64,000 nt of DNA from JAPLSN01 sp964482955 (GCA_964482955.1 CAYZZW010000001.1:97440-161439), one strand, 5' to 3'. Shown: positions 24,643 through 32,956, counted from the first letter of the stretch. Numbers and translations are program-made. Notes: generated from the letters alone by a model not told the origin.

Positions 24643-26202
24643 ATGAGCAGCGAGAACCTGCAGCACCTCGTTTCGATGGTCCTCTACATCGGCGTGGTCA
24701 TCGGCATCGGCGTGTATTACGCCAAACGGGCCAGCGAAAGCAGCGCCAACTATCTCATCGGAGGCCGCTCGATGGGCCCCTGGATCGTCGCCATGGGCGC
24801 CGAAGCCTCCGACATGAGCGGCTGGCTCCTCATGGGCCTTCCGGGCGTCGCGTACTTCTTCGGGCTGGCGGACGCCTTCTGGACGGCGCTCGGCCTGGCC
24901 ATCGGCACGTACTTGAACTGGCTCTTCGTGGCGAAGCGACTCAGGCAGTACTCCGCGGTCGCCAACGACTCGATCACCATCCCTGACTTCCTGTCCAACC
25001 GGTTCAAGGAGAAGGGCAAGGTCCTCATGCTCGTCGCCGCCGCGTTCATCATCGTCTTCTTCACCGTCTACACGGCCAGCTGCTTCGTGACCACCGGCAA
25101 GCTCTTCAACAGCATGTTCGGCATCGGCTACAGATCGATGATGGTGGTCGGCGCGCTGTTCGTCGTCGCGTACACGTTCATCGGCGGCTTCCTCGCGGAG
25201 AGCGCCTCCGACTTCATGCAAGGCTGCATCATGATCCTCGCCCTCTCCCTCGTGCTCGTCTTCGGCGTGGCGGCCGCGGGCGGCATCGGCAAGGTGGCCG
25301 AAAACGTCAGGGACTTCCCCGGCTTCCTCGAGTTCTTCGGCATGGCGACGCCGGACCTGGCGAACGGCGTCCAGAAGGTCGCCGCGGGCAAACCGCTCTT
25401 CGCGGCGACGACGCCCTACGGTCTCCTCGTCATCATTTCCACGATGTCGTGGGGCCTCGGCTACTTCGGCATGCCCCAGGTCCTCACGAAGTTCATGTCC
25501 ATCCGCAAGACCGGCGAGATCGCGCTGTCCCGCCGCATCGCCATGGTGTGGGTGGTGATCTCCATGGGCGCCGCCGTGGCCATCGGGATCATCGGGCGCG
25601 CCCTCGATCCGGCGCTGCTCCTCACGCAGGCCAAGGCCGAGACGATCTTCATCGAGCTGTCGCGGAGCTTCTTCCCGCCGCTCCTCGCCGGCGTGGTCAT
25701 GGCCGGCATCCTCGCGGCGACCATCAGCTCGTCGGACTCCTACCTGCTCATCGCGGCCTCCGCCTTCTCGAAGAGCATCTACCAGCACGTGGTCAAGAAG
25801 GACGCGAGCGACAAGGCCGTGCTCCTCATGTCGAGGCTCTGCCTCTGCGCGATCGCGGTCGTGGCCATGGTCATCGCCCTCGACGAGAACAGCGTCATCT
25901 TCAAGGTGGTGTCGTTCGCGTGGGCGGGCTTCGGCGCGACCTTCGGCCCGGTCATGCTCTTCTCGCTCTTCTGGAAGCGCACCACCCACGCGGGCGCGGT
26001 CGCCGGCATGCTCGCGGGCGGCGGCATGGTCTTCTTCTGGAAGCTCGTCATCCGGCCGCTCGGCGGCGTGTGGGGCATCTACGAGCTGTTCCCGGCCTTC
26101 GTCGTCTCCTGCGCGGTGATCGTCGTCGCGTCCCTCCTGTCGAAGGTCCCGTCGAAGGAGATCCAGGACGAATTCGAGAAAGCCAGGAAGTTCGAGTGCT
26201 GA
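24643..26202 (+). CDS. putP: Sodium/proline symporter
   Basis: 519 residues with AAGGAG 8 nt upstream. Thirteen hydrophobic helices are visible in the SSS-family arrangement. Diagnostic stretches are NYLIGGRSMGPWIVAMGAEA (start of TM2), DMSGWLLMGLPG, the inter-helix FLSNRFKEKGK, GGFLAESASDFMQGCIMI, and SWGLGYFGMPQVLTKFMSI. The sodium-site Ser/Thr region ATISSSDSYLLIAASAFSKS is intact. It couples Na+ influx to uptake of proline or a similar amino acid across the inner membrane. The length is normal for PutP. Regulated from its own promoter; ends at a strong terminator. Confidence 0.94.
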   Translation: MSSENLQHLVSMVLYIGVVIGIGVYYAKRASESSANYLIGGRSMGPWIVAMGAEASDMSGWLLMGLPGVAYFFGLADAFWTALGLAIGTYLNWLFVAKRLRQYSAVANDSITIPDFLSNRFKEKGKVLMLVAAAFIIVFFTVYTASCFVTTGKLFNSMFGIGYRSMMVVGALFVVAYTFIGGFLAESASDFMQGCIMILALSLVLVFGVAAAGGIGKVAENVRDFPGFLEFFGMATPDLANGVQKVAAGKPLFAATTPYGLLVIISTMSWGLGYFGMPQVLTKFMSIRKTGEIALSRRIAMVWVVISMGAAVAIGIIGRALDPALLLTQAKAETIFIELSRSFFPPLLAGVVMAGILAATISSSDSYLLIAASAFSKSIYQHVVKKDASDKAVLLMSRLCLCAIAVVAMVIALDENSVIFKVVSFAWAGFGATFGPVMLFSLFWKRTTHAGAVAGMLAGGGMVFFWKLVIRPLGGVWGIYELFPAFVVSCAVIVVASLLSKVPSKEIQDEFEKARKFEC

Positions 26203-26236
26203 CCTGAACCGAGTCGCCGGATCGGTCCGGCGGAAC

Positions 26237-26265
26237 GCCCGCGGCGATGAGCTGCGGGCTTTTTT
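26237..26265 (+). terminator. putP terminator
   Basis: GCCCGCGGC, loop GATGA, GCTGCGGGC (one G-T pair), then TTTTTT. Confidence 0.85.
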
Positions 26266-26535
26266 CAATTGGGGCGTCGAGCGGAGCGAGACGGAAGGGG
26301 TAGCGGAAAAGAAAACCGGCGCGCACGCGCTCGAAAAGAAGGTTCGTGCAGGGATGACGCGATGCGCGACAGCGCATGAATCAATCCATTCCTCTCGGCA
26401 AACGACGCGAAGCGGCGTATGCACGAACCACACGCGCCGAACGCACGGCGTTCGGCGATGTCAAAAATCCGCATGGACGCGGATTTTTGACTGGGGAAGG
26501 CTTTCCCCTCCATAAAAATCGCGGGCGCCCTTTCG
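26266..26535. repeat. Terminator-associated repeat block, copy 2, split by HP2 copy 2
   Basis: The left half 26266-26325 matches 24326-24390 and the right half 26494-26535 (TTCCCCTCCATAAAAATCG) matches 24419-24440. The two halves are 19-22 nt apart in copy 1 but about 170 nt apart here, with an HP2 element in between. Confidence 0.65.
26326..26493 (-). repeat. HP2 structured repeat, copy 2 (nested)
   Basis: H2 arms are 26460-26472 and 26479-26491 (GTCAAAAATCCGC / GCGGATTTTTGAC): relative to copies 1 and 3 the stem bases CTAC/GTAG have become CCGC/GCGG on both sides. H3 is CCGAACGC-ACG-GCGTTCGG (26437-26455). The flank CGAACCACACGCG matches copy 3. Confidence 0.7.
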
Positions 26536-26548
26536 GGGCGCCCGGAGC
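26510..26548 (-). terminator. Terminator of the NifX/Y-like gene
   Basis: On the minus strand GGGCGCC-CCGAAA-GGGCGCC is followed by CGCGATTTTTATGG, a stable GC hairpin with a short T-run, 5-10 nt after the gene end. Confidence 0.6.
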
Positions 26549-26552
26549 GATG

Positions 26553-26930
26553 CTAGACGGCTTTGGCCATGGTGCCGTCGGATTTCTTGTCCGGCAGGGG
26601 CATGTCGTCCAGCTCGCCCTTGGCGAACTGGGTGACGATCTCCCGCACCGGACCCACGGCGCCCCGCACGACGCAAACGCGGCGGGCGTGGTACATGTGG
26701 ATCGTATCGGCCTCTATCCTCATCACGATCAGGTGGGTCACTCCCCGCCTGGCGAGCTCGTTGGCGGTGTCGGCGGGGCTTTTCACCCCTCCGTCGGCCG
26801 GAGCCTCGACTTGGTACTCTTCGACGGAATCGACGGAGTAGTCGGACGCGAGCGTGTACAACATGAAACGCCCGCTCGTTTCGACATGCTCCTCGACTAC
26901 ACCCTCCCCGGTCGGCACGGCGATGATCAT
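26553..26930 (-). CDS. NifB/NifX-family dinitrogenase-cofactor-like domain protein
   Basis: About 125 residues. ATG at 26930 (MIIAVPTGEGVVEEHVETSG) has AGGAGG upstream. The pattern is MIIAVPTGEG...V...HVETSGRFMLYTL, ANELARRGVTHLIVMRIE, and later VRGAVGPVREIVTQFAKGEL. This is the NifX/NifY/VnfX-like domain (InterPro family of dinitrogenase iron-molybdenum cofactor biosynthesis), an alpha/beta fold of about 110 residues that carries metal clusters. Such single-domain homologues are common in non-fixing anaerobes. No nitrogenase genes are visible nearby, so a general iron-sulfur or metal-carrier role is more likely than FeMo-co. It stands alone. Confidence 0.8.
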   Translation of the reverse strand: MIIAVPTGEGVVEEHVETSGRFMLYTLASDYSVDSVEEYQVEAPADGGVKSPADTANELARRGVTHLIVMRIEADTIHMYHARRVCVVRGAVGPVREIVTQFAKGELDDMPLPDKKSDGTMAKAV

Positions 26931-27072
26931 CGTCGAACCTCCTTGCAAACCTTGATGCTAAACCCCCGTCCGGGGGGCCGGAGCGGCCGCTGAACCAACG
27001 GCCGTTATTGATACGATATAGCACCGATCGGGCATGTGTTCAAGGATTATTTTGGCCGACTTTGAAAGAAAT

Positions 27073-27216
27073 CCACCACGAAGGACACGAAGGTTTTGCC
27101 ACGAAGAGCACGAAGAAGAGGAAATGTGGTTATCGGGAACCGGTGGCTTTTCCCTTCTTCTTCCCCCTTCTTCCCCTTCGTGATCTTCGTGGCTGAACTT
27201 CGTGTCCTTCGTGGCT
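27073..27216. repeat. ACGAAG-type element with perfect terminal inverted repeats
   Basis: CCACGAAGGACACGAAG (27076-27092) is the exact reverse complement of CTTCGTGTCCTTCGTGG (27198-27214). Inside are a second pair, GCCACGAAGAGCACGAAG and CTTCGTGATCTTCGTGGC. The total is about 140 bp with no gene, so it is MITE-like. Confidence 0.75.
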
Positions 27217-27285
27217 GTTTTCCTCATCGTCAGTCTTCTATACTTTCGGGAGCGGGCGCCCGGCAGGCGCCGCGGGAGGCTTTCG

Positions 27286-28938
27286 ATGAGGAAGAAAATC
27301 GCAGTGGCGGCGTTCCTGCTCTTGGCGGCGGTCTTCGCGGCGGCGGCCGCGGACATCTGGGTGGCCGCGGGCGGGACGGGACGCGGCAAGGCCAAGGACG
27401 ATCCCATGCCCGAGCTCTGGAAGGCGGTGGAGCGGGCCGAGCGGGGCGACGTGATCCACGTGGCGGAAGGCACCTACAACGGCAAGGCGGGCTCCGGCCA
27501 CTGGATCGTCAAGGTGCCGAACCTGACCATGGTCGGCGGCTACAACAAGGACTTTTCCGAGCGGAATCCCTTCAAGTACCTCACCGTCCTCGAACGGGCC
27601 AAGGATTTCCGCGGGGATTGGGTGGGCTTGCCGGAAGCCATGGTGGCGGGCGACGCCGACCACTCCGACTTCACGCTCGACGGCTTCGTCCTCGATTGCA
27701 CGAGCCGCAACGCCTACGGCAACCGCGGACTCCTCCTCAAGGCTCCCACCTACCTGGGCATGGCCGTCCAGACGAACTCGAAAAACACGAAAATCCGGAA
27801 CTGCGTCATCCTGAACCCCGCGGGCGACGGCATCTACTGCACCTGGCAGGGGCCAGAAAACGAAGTCACGAACTGCTTCGTCGTGAACACGCTCTATTCG
27901 GCCATCGAGACGCGCTCGAACCAGCCCGGCGCCGTCGTGAACATCAAGAACAACACCATCGTGTACGGCTGGTTCTATCCGTCCAAGGGCGGCGCGACGG
28001 GCGTCTTCGCGGGCAGCCAGGGCACGACCATCGTCGACTCCAACGTGATCGCCTTCATGCAGACCGAGGGCGGCGAGGACGGCTTCGCGGTCAAAAACAG
28101 TTTCGGGAACGCGGACACCGTCATGAAGAACAACGTGTTCTTCTCGCTCACGGGCGGCTACTACAAGTACATGGACCAGAACAAGCAGAACCTCATCGCG
28201 TGGAAAAAGTCCGACCTGGACGATCTCAACGACGAGGACTACTGCGAAGACTACATGCTCGCCGAATCCGGGGACAACCGCGAAGCCGACCCGGGCCTCG
28301 TCCCCGACAAGGACTTCGCCGGCAAGTTCGCGAACTACATCGCCTCCGAGCCCGGCAAGCTGAACATGGACGCGATGAACGAGTGGCGCCGCGCCATGGG
28401 CCTGCCCCTGCAAGCCGAACCCGGCAAGGCGCGCGAAAACTACGCCTTCGCCTACCCGCGCTCCGGCATCGTCGGGCTCGCCTCCAAGATCAAGGGCGTC
28501 GGCGTCCAGCTGTCCGGCCCGTTCGCGGAATACGCGTCGCAAGCCGCGGCGGAAAAGCCCGCCAGCTACGAGGAAGTCGCCTTCGACAGCTTCAAGAAGG
28601 GCAACGCGAACTCCAAGGGCACAAACGGCAAGGCCGTCCAGTTCCGCGCGGGCCTCGGCGACAAGAAGACGACCTTCGAGCTCGCGGAAGCCCCGGTTTC
28701 GGACTACTACTGCGTGATGCTCATGCTGCCCGGCGCCACGTCCACGTCCACGCGCGACTTCGTGTACGGCTACATCCTGAAAGGCTCGCCCGCGGACAAG
28801 GACTGGATCAAGCTCGAAAAGAAGAAAGCTGACACCTGGAAAGACGGCGTCGTGATCAAGGGCAAGGTGTACGACTTCAAGAACCAGGCGTACCCGTACC
28901 CTGTCGGCGTCATCGTCGATTCGATTTCCAATAAGTAA
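27286..28938 (+). CDS. Secreted parallel beta-helix repeat protein
   Basis: About 550 residues. ATG at 27286 has GGGAGG 7 nt upstream; the longer frame lies inside a repeat element. The signal peptide MRKKIAVAAFLLLAAVFAAAAA ends near AAA|D. The mature N-terminus IWVAAGGTGRGKAKDDPM and LWKAVERAERGDVIHVAEGTYNG is the right-handed beta-helix opening seen in polysaccharide lyase-like and Pbh1 proteins. Stacked coils run through residues 60-300 (TKIRNCVILNPAGDGIYC, NVTNCFVVNT-like, VVNIKNNTIVYGWF, TTIVDSNVIAF, TVMKNNVFF). The C-terminal 140 residues are a separate domain. No catalytic set is recognised, so its role is probably binding or cell-surface structure. It stands alone with a strong terminator. 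Confidence 0.82.
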   Translation: MRKKIAVAAFLLLAAVFAAAAADIWVAAGGTGRGKAKDDPMPELWKAVERAERGDVIHVAEGTYNGKAGSGHWIVKVPNLTMVGGYNKDFSERNPFKYLTVLERAKDFRGDWVGLPEAMVAGDADHSDFTLDGFVLDCTSRNAYGNRGLLLKAPTYLGMAVQTNSKNTKIRNCVILNPAGDGIYCTWQGPENEVTNCFVVNTLYSAIETRSNQPGAVVNIKNNTIVYGWFYPSKGGATGVFAGSQGTTIVDSNVIAFMQTEGGEDGFAVKNSFGNADTVMKNNVFFSLTGGYYKYMDQNKQNLIAWKKSDLDDLNDEDYCEDYMLAESGDNREADPGLVPDKDFAGKFANYIASEPGKLNMDAMNEWRRAMGLPLQAEPGKARENYAFAYPRSGIVGLASKIKGVGVQLSGPFAEYASQAAAEKPASYEEVAFDSFKKGNANSKGTNGKAVQFRAGLGDKKTTFELAEAPVSDYYCVMLMLPGATSTSTRDFVYGYILKGSPADKDWIKLEKKKADTWKDGVVIKGKVYDFKNQAYPYPVGVIVDSISNK

Positions 28939-28965
28939 ATACGCGCCGCTTTCGAATGTGGGCGC

Positions 28966-29010
28966 CCCGCCCGTGGAACGTCTTCGACGCTCCACGGGCG
29001 GGGATTTTTT
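28966..29010 (+). terminator. Terminator of the beta-helix gene
   Basis: CCCCGCCCGTGGA, 12-nt loop, TCCACGGGCGGGG, then ATTTTTT. Confidence 0.88.
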
Positions 29011-29205
29011 GCGCGGAACGCGCTTGAAGAAAATGCCCGTGCACGACGCACGGACCACACCAGCTGAACGCCCTGCGTTCAGCGATGTCAAAAATCTACA
29101 GGGACGTAGATTTTTGACTTGGGTGTTCCGCTGCAAATCCTCGGCGCGTCGTTCCTCCGCGCCTCCGGTTTTTCCGCTTCACCCCCTGGCGCTCGTCCTC
29201 GTTAC
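28985..29205 (-). repeat. HP2 structured repeat, copy 3 (reverse orientation)
   Basis: H2 arms are 29087-29099 and 29106-29118 (GTCAAAAATCTAC, loop AGGGAC). H3 is GCTGAACGC-CCT-GCGTTCAGC (29063-29083). The constant end block CTTCACCCCCTGGCG (29181 on) is the reverse complement of the CGCCAGGGGGCGAAG start of copies 1 and 4, with one change. It lies between convergent genes. Confidence 0.75.
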
Positions 29206-29217
29206 GCCTTCCGGGAA

Positions 29218-29988
29218 TTACCTGGGTCCTTTCGGCAAAAGCGCGTCGATGCGCGTCAGGGCGTCCGACGCGCCGAGCGGCACGCGGAGAGTGGCGATCG
29301 AGTCCGTGAACTCGGTGGGCTCCGGGTTGATCTCGATCACCGCGCCGCCGCGACGACGCGTCTCGGCGGGCACGTCGGCCGCCGGATAGACGAGCCCCGT
29401 CGATCCGATGACGAGGCACGCGTCGGCTTCCGCGGCCGCGGCGAAAGCCCGGTCGAGGGCTCCGCGGGGAATGCCTTCGCCGAAAAACACGAAGTCGGGT
29501 TTGTAGATGCCGCCGCAGGCGCAGCGCGGCGGCAGGGTCTTGAGCAGGGCTGGATCGGCCGGCACCCGCTTTCCGCAACTCAGGCACACGAGGCGTTTCG
29601 TCGAGCCGTGGAACTCAACCACATTCCGGGATCCCGCCGCTTCGTGGAGCCCGTCGATATTCTGCGTGACGACGAGCGTGAGCCGTCCTTCCCGTTCCCA
29701 CGCGGCGAGGATTTCGTGCGCGCGGTTCGGTTTCGCCGTCCCCATCGACTCGTAAAAGATAGCCCTGATGGTTTCCCAGGATTCTTCCGGGTTCATGAGG
29801 AAGAACGGCAGCTCGAGGAGTTCCGGATCGTAACGTTCCCAGACGCCGCCCGGACCCCGGAACGGCGGGATGCCGCTTTCGACGGAGATGCCCGCGCCCG
29901 TGAAGGCGTAGAGGCGCTTCGAAGCCGCGACGATCGAGGCGGCTTCCTTCAGGACCGCGTCGAGCCCGTCGCTGTCGCCCCGCGTCAT
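29218..29988 (-). CDS. NAD-dependent protein deacylase, Sir2 family (sirtuin)
   Basis: 256 residues with GGAGG 6 nt upstream of the ATG. NAD-binding GAGISVESGIPPFRG, catalytic TQNIDGLHEAAG and EFHGS (general-base His), zinc ribbon CLSCG...CACGG, then PDFVFFGEGIP and VIGSTGLVYPAADVP complete the sirtuin core. It removes acetyl or acyl groups from protein lysines using NAD+, giving O-acyl-ADP-ribose. The gene is preceded by a DUF2807 gene 25 bp upstream on the same strand and may be co-transcribed with it. No truncation or missing residue is seen. Confidence 0.94.
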   Translation of the reverse strand: MTRGDSDGLDAVLKEAASIVAASKRLYAFTGAGISVESGIPPFRGPGGVWERYDPELLELPFFLMNPEESWETIRAIFYESMGTAKPNRAHEILAAWEREGRLTLVVTQNIDGLHEAAGSRNVVEFHGSTKRLVCLSCGKRVPADPALLKTLPPRCACGGIYKPDFVFFGEGIPRGALDRAFAAAAEADACLVIGSTGLVYPAADVPAETRRRGGAVIEINPEPTEFTDSIATLRVPLGASDALTRIDALLPKGPR

Positions 29989-30013
29989 GCCGACCTCCGA
30001 TCCCTATGCCGGC

Positions 30014-30727
30014 TCAATTGCCGAGCCGTTCCACGTCGGCCGCGCCGGAGACGTCCTTCGTGAGCTTCGGATCGCCGTAGTAGCGGATGTTGGCCGCACC
30101 GCTCGCGTCCACCGCGAGTTCGACCGCCGCGCGGACGGTCAGTTCGCAGGCGCCGGACGCGTCGACGCGCACGACGTCGGCTTCGAGCGCAGCGGAGTCC
30201 ACGTCCGCCGCCCCGGATACGTCGAACGACAGCCGATCGGCGGCCCCGGAGAGCTTCGCGTCGAAGCTGCCGGACGACCCGATGCGGATCTCGTCGTATT
30301 CGAGCCAGGCTTCCAGTTCGGAGGCGCCCGAGGCGTCGAGCTCGAAGCGCTTGCCGCCGAAGCCGCGCTTGATCGAGACGTCGCACGCGCCGGACAGCGC
30401 CATCCGCTCGAGCGACGGCGTGGTGATCTCGATCTTGAGGGTCTTGAACGAGGTGACGCGCACGTTCTTCTTGAAGCGCAGGTACAGGGTGCCGTCCTTC
30501 ACGACGGTTTCGTAGTCCTTGATCAAATTGGAGTCGAGCGTGACGACGGCGACGCTGCCCTGGCCCTGCGCGACGACGATGTCGCCCGCGCCGGAGCAGT
30601 CGATCTTCGTGAAGGCGGGGAGCGCCCGCGTCTCGGTGGACGGCTTGCCGTTGCCCGCCTCCCCGAAGGCGAAATAGGCCGCGACCGCCAGGCAGACGAT
30701 CACGAGTATGGTGGTTTTCGTTTTCAT
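30014..30727 (-). CDS. DUF2807 (head GIN domain) exported protein
   Basis: 237 residues with GGAGG 5 nt upstream. The N-terminal hydrophobic segment TTILVIVCLAVAAYFAFG is a signal peptide or anchor. The rest is a repetitive beta-solenoid: DCSGAGDIVVAQGQG, MALSGACDVSIKRGF, LDASGASELEAWLE, LSGAADRLSFDVSG, VDASGACELTVRA, VDASGAANIRYYG, VSGAADVERLGN. The recurring (L/V)(D/S)(A/V)SGA motif, about every 18-22 residues, is the hallmark of DUF2807 putative auto-transporter adhesin head domains. It is probably periplasmic or on the surface; no enzymatic function is expected. It lies upstream of the sirtuin gene. Confidence 0.88.
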   Translation of the reverse strand: MKTKTTILVIVCLAVAAYFAFGEAGNGKPSTETRALPAFTKIDCSGAGDIVVAQGQGSVAVVTLDSNLIKDYETVVKDGTLYLRFKKNVRVTSFKTLKIEITTPSLERMALSGACDVSIKRGFGGKRFELDASGASELEAWLEYDEIRIGSSGSFDAKLSGAADRLSFDVSGAADVDSAALEADVVRVDASGACELTVRAAVELAVDASGAANIRYYGDPKLTKDVSGAADVERLGN

Positions 30728-30881
30728 GGATCCTCCGGATACCGGCCCTCAGGCCGTGCGTTGTCCGATTCGCCTCGGGCGACATCGGGTCCGCGCCGTA
30801 TCCGTCCCCCGTGCGGGCGGAGGCCTACGGCGCGACGCTTCCATGTTATCGCATTTCCCCGCGCTATTCCACGAGCGCCCC

Positions 30882-30911
30882 TTGCGGACGGCGCCGCCCG
30901 CGGGCTACGGT
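30882..30911 (+). promoter_or_regulatory. Leaderless-type promoter for rlmI
   Basis: TTGCGG (30882-30887), 18 bp, TACGGT (30906-30911), 6 nt before the ATG. There is no ribosome site. Confidence 0.45.
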
Positions 30912-30917
30912 AGCGGC

Positions 30918-32135
30918 ATGGACACACCCGCCCACGTCCGCCTCAAACCCCGCGAAGAAACGCGGCTCCTCCACGGTCACCCGTGGGTCTACGACAACGA
31001 GATCGCCTCCGTCGAACCGGCGAATCCCGCGCCCGGAGCCGAGGTCACCGTGCTCGCGTCGAAGGGCCGCCTCGTCGGCTCGGGACTCTGGAGCCCGAAG
31101 TCGAAGATCCGCGTCCGCCTCCACGCGCGCGACGAGCGTCCCTGCGACGCGGCCTTCCTCCGCGCGGCCATCGACGCGGCTCTCAGGCGGCGCGCGCGCT
31201 TCCGCGACATCGGCCGCGAATCCGCCCGGCTCGTCTTCGGGGAGGCCGACGGCCTCCCCGGCCTCATCGTCGACTCCTTCGTATCGGCGGATCCGGGCGG
31301 CGGAACCGGCGCGCGCTACCTCTCGGTCCAGATCCTGTCCGCGGGGATGGAAGCCAGGCGTGACGCGATTCTCGCGACGCTCGCGGAGCTGTTGGCGCCC
31401 GCCGGCATCGTCGAGCGCTCGGACGCCCCCGTGCGCGCGCTCGAAGGCCTCGAGACGCGCGTCGGCGTCGCGGCGGGCGCGGTGCCCGAACGCGTCGTCA
31501 TCCGGGAAAACGGGCTTTTGTTCACGGTGGACCTGGCCGGCGGCCAGAAAACCGGGTGGTTCCTCGACCAACGGGACAACCGCCTGGCGGCGGCCCGCTA
31601 CGCCAAGGGCGTCAAAGTCCTCGACATGTTCTGCAACGCGGGCGGTTTCGCGCTCTGCGCGGCGAAGGCCGGCGCGGCGTCGGTGCTGGCGGTGGACGCC
31701 TCCGAGGACGCCGTGGCCGCCGTCAAGGCCAACGCCGACCTGAACGGCCTCGGCGGTCTCGTGACGGCGAAGGCGGCGAACGCCTTCGACTTCCTGCGCG
31801 ACCTTGAGGCCTCGGGCGAACGCTTCGGCCTCGTCGTGCTCGATCCCCCCGCCTTCGCCAAGAATCGCGCGGCCTTCGCGGGCGCGCGGCGCGGCTACAA
31901 GGAGATCAACCTGCGCGCCCTCAAGCTGCTCGAGCCCGGCGGCGTGCTGACGACCTTTTCGTGTTCGTACTGGATGGGGCGCGAGGAATTCCGGAGCGTG
32001 CTCGGCGAGGCGGCGGCGGACGCGAAAGCCAGGGTGCGTCTCCTCGAGTCGCGGACGCAGGCTCCCGACCACCCGATCCTGCTCGGCTACCCGGAAAGCG
32101 AATACTTGAAGTGCCTGATCGCGGAGCGCGAATAA
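30918..32135 (+). CDS. rlmI: 23S rRNA (cytosine-C5)-methyltransferase, RlmI type
   Basis: About 405 residues; ATG at 30918. The N-terminal PUA-like domain (RLKPREETRLLHGHPWVYDNE...VEPANPAPG) is followed by the EEHEE-type linker (RARFRDIGRESARLVFGEAD, GLPGLIVDSF). The SAM-binding Rossmann domain has QKTGWFLDQRDNR, VLDMFCNAGGFALCAAKAGA, VDASEDAV, VVLDPPAFAK and FSCSYWMGREEF, where DPPAFAK and the catalytic-Cys block are the RlmI/YccW signature. It methylates C5 of a cytosine in 23S rRNA (C1962 in E. coli). Length matches the family. Monocistronic as far as can be seen. Confidence 0.9.
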   Translation: MDTPAHVRLKPREETRLLHGHPWVYDNEIASVEPANPAPGAEVTVLASKGRLVGSGLWSPKSKIRVRLHARDERPCDAAFLRAAIDAALRRRARFRDIGRESARLVFGEADGLPGLIVDSFVSADPGGGTGARYLSVQILSAGMEARRDAILATLAELLAPAGIVERSDAPVRALEGLETRVGVAAGAVPERVVIRENGLLFTVDLAGGQKTGWFLDQRDNRLAAARYAKGVKVLDMFCNAGGFALCAAKAGAASVLAVDASEDAVAAVKANADLNGLGGLVTAKAANAFDFLRDLEASGERFGLVVLDPPAFAKNRAAFAGARRGYKEINLRALKLLEPGGVLTTFSCSYWMGREEFRSVLGEAAADAKARVRLLESRTQAPDHPILLGYPESEYLKCLIAERE

Positions 32136-32182
32136 CGGAACGACGAGTCGTCGCAGCCCGGATTCCTCACAACAAGTTCGGG

Positions 32183-32476
32183 CTAACCGAGGGCGAGGAC
32201 GCGCTTCACCTGCTCTTCGCTGACGCCGAAGATGCGCTTGAGCTCGTCGCCCGTCGTATAGTGCGTGCCGGCCTTCGCGTTGTAGCCGTCGACGACGAGC
32301 TTGATCTCCGCGTCGTTCTTGGCGTAGAGCGCCGAGGAAAACGCCGCGCGGAACAGGCCCTTGTCGAGGAGTTCCTTCGTCGACAGCTTGCCGTAGCTCC
32401 GCTTGGCGTTCGCGTCCACGACCGCCGCCGGCCCGTCGAACCCGATCGTAAAAATGAAATCTTCCCTGCTGATCAT
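32183..32476 (-). CDS. Small conserved-looking protein of unknown function
   Basis: 97 residues: MISREDFIFTIGFDGPAAVV, LSTKELLDKGLFRAAFSSAL and YTTGDELKRIFGVSEEQVKR. The middle TKELLDKGLFRAAFSSALY and the helix-turn-helix-like end GDELKRIFGVSEEQVKRVL suggest a small alpha-rich soluble protein. There is no Shine-Dalgarno sequence; a well-spaced promoter puts the transcription start at about the ATG. Convergent with rlmI (47 bp). I do not recognise a named family. It is accepted as real because of its promoter, composition and clean frame. Confidence 0.6.
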   Translation of the reverse strand: MISREDFIFTIGFDGPAAVVDANAKRSYGKLSTKELLDKGLFRAAFSSALYAKNDAEIKLVVDGYNAKAGTHYTTGDELKRIFGVSEEQVKRVLALG

Positions 32477-32482
32477 GGAGCT

Positions 32483-32511
32483 ATAGTACCGACGTCAACA
32501 TCGGCAGACAA
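32483..32511 (-). promoter_or_regulatory. Leaderless-type promoter of the 97-residue protein
   Basis: Minus strand TTGTCT (32511-32506), 17 bp, TACTAT (32488-32483), 6 nt before the ATG at 32476. Confidence 0.6.
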
Positions 32512-32518
32512 GAGCTTT

Positions 32519-32700
32519 ACCACGAAGGCCACGAAGTGCAGCCACGAAGGTCACGAAGGAAGAATGGTAGGAAAAAAGGGAAATATCATTCTTCGGATTT
32601 CAGATTCCGATTCTTCCAACCTCTTATCCCCTTCGTGTCCTTCGTGGTCAAACCTTCGTGCCCTAACGCTCGAGTACTCACTAAGCTTCGCTCGTGGTGA
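32519..32700. repeat. ACGAAG-type element before the rubredoxin gene
   Basis: CCACGAAGGCCACGAAG and GCCACGAAGGTCACGAAGG on the left face CCTTCGTGTCCTTCGTGG on the right. The right end, AACGCTCGAG then CTAAGCTTCGCT, matches the end of the 7216-7376 element. Confidence 0.7.
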
Positions 32701-32705
32701 AATAC

Positions 32706-32867
32706 TCAGTCCGCGGGGCTGAAGCTGTCTTTGCCGACGCCGCAGGTGGGGCAGACCCAGTCGGCGGGAATCTTCTCGAACGGCGTGCCCGCCGCGATGC
32801 CGCCGTCGGGATCGCCGACCGCCGGATCGTAGATGTAGCCGCACACGTCGCACACGTACTTCTTCAT
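32706..32867 (-). CDS. Rubredoxin
   Basis: 53 residues, a standard rubredoxin length. Two CxxC knuckles, VCDVCGYIYDP and VCPTCGVGKD, coordinate one iron; between them DGGIAAGTPFEKIPADW is the family's conserved stretch. The start is ATG at 32867 with GAGGAG 6 nt upstream; an ATG two codons earlier abuts the site and is unlikely. It is the last gene of a run rubrerythrin - superoxide reductase - rubredoxin on the minus strand (spacings 13 and 89 bp), and it probably passes electrons from NAD(P)H:rubredoxin reductase to those two enzymes. Confidence 0.95.
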   Translation of the reverse strand: MKKYVCDVCGYIYDPAVGDPDGGIAAGTPFEKIPADWVCPTCGVGKDSFSPAD

Positions 32868-32956
32868 GTCCATCTCCTCGTCGTTTGTGGTTTATTCCGC
32901 GACACGCGCGGCTTCGGTTCGCGGGCGGAAGCGCGCCCGAAGGCGCGCCGCCCGGA

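Noticed and set aside
26553..26930. Nitrogenase cofactor gene implying nitrogen fixation
   Set aside because: Only the small NifX/Y-like domain is present and no nif structural genes are visible.
27202..27285. Longer start for the beta-helix protein
   Set aside because: The extension lies in an ACGAAG repeat and would precede an excellent ribosome site and signal peptide.
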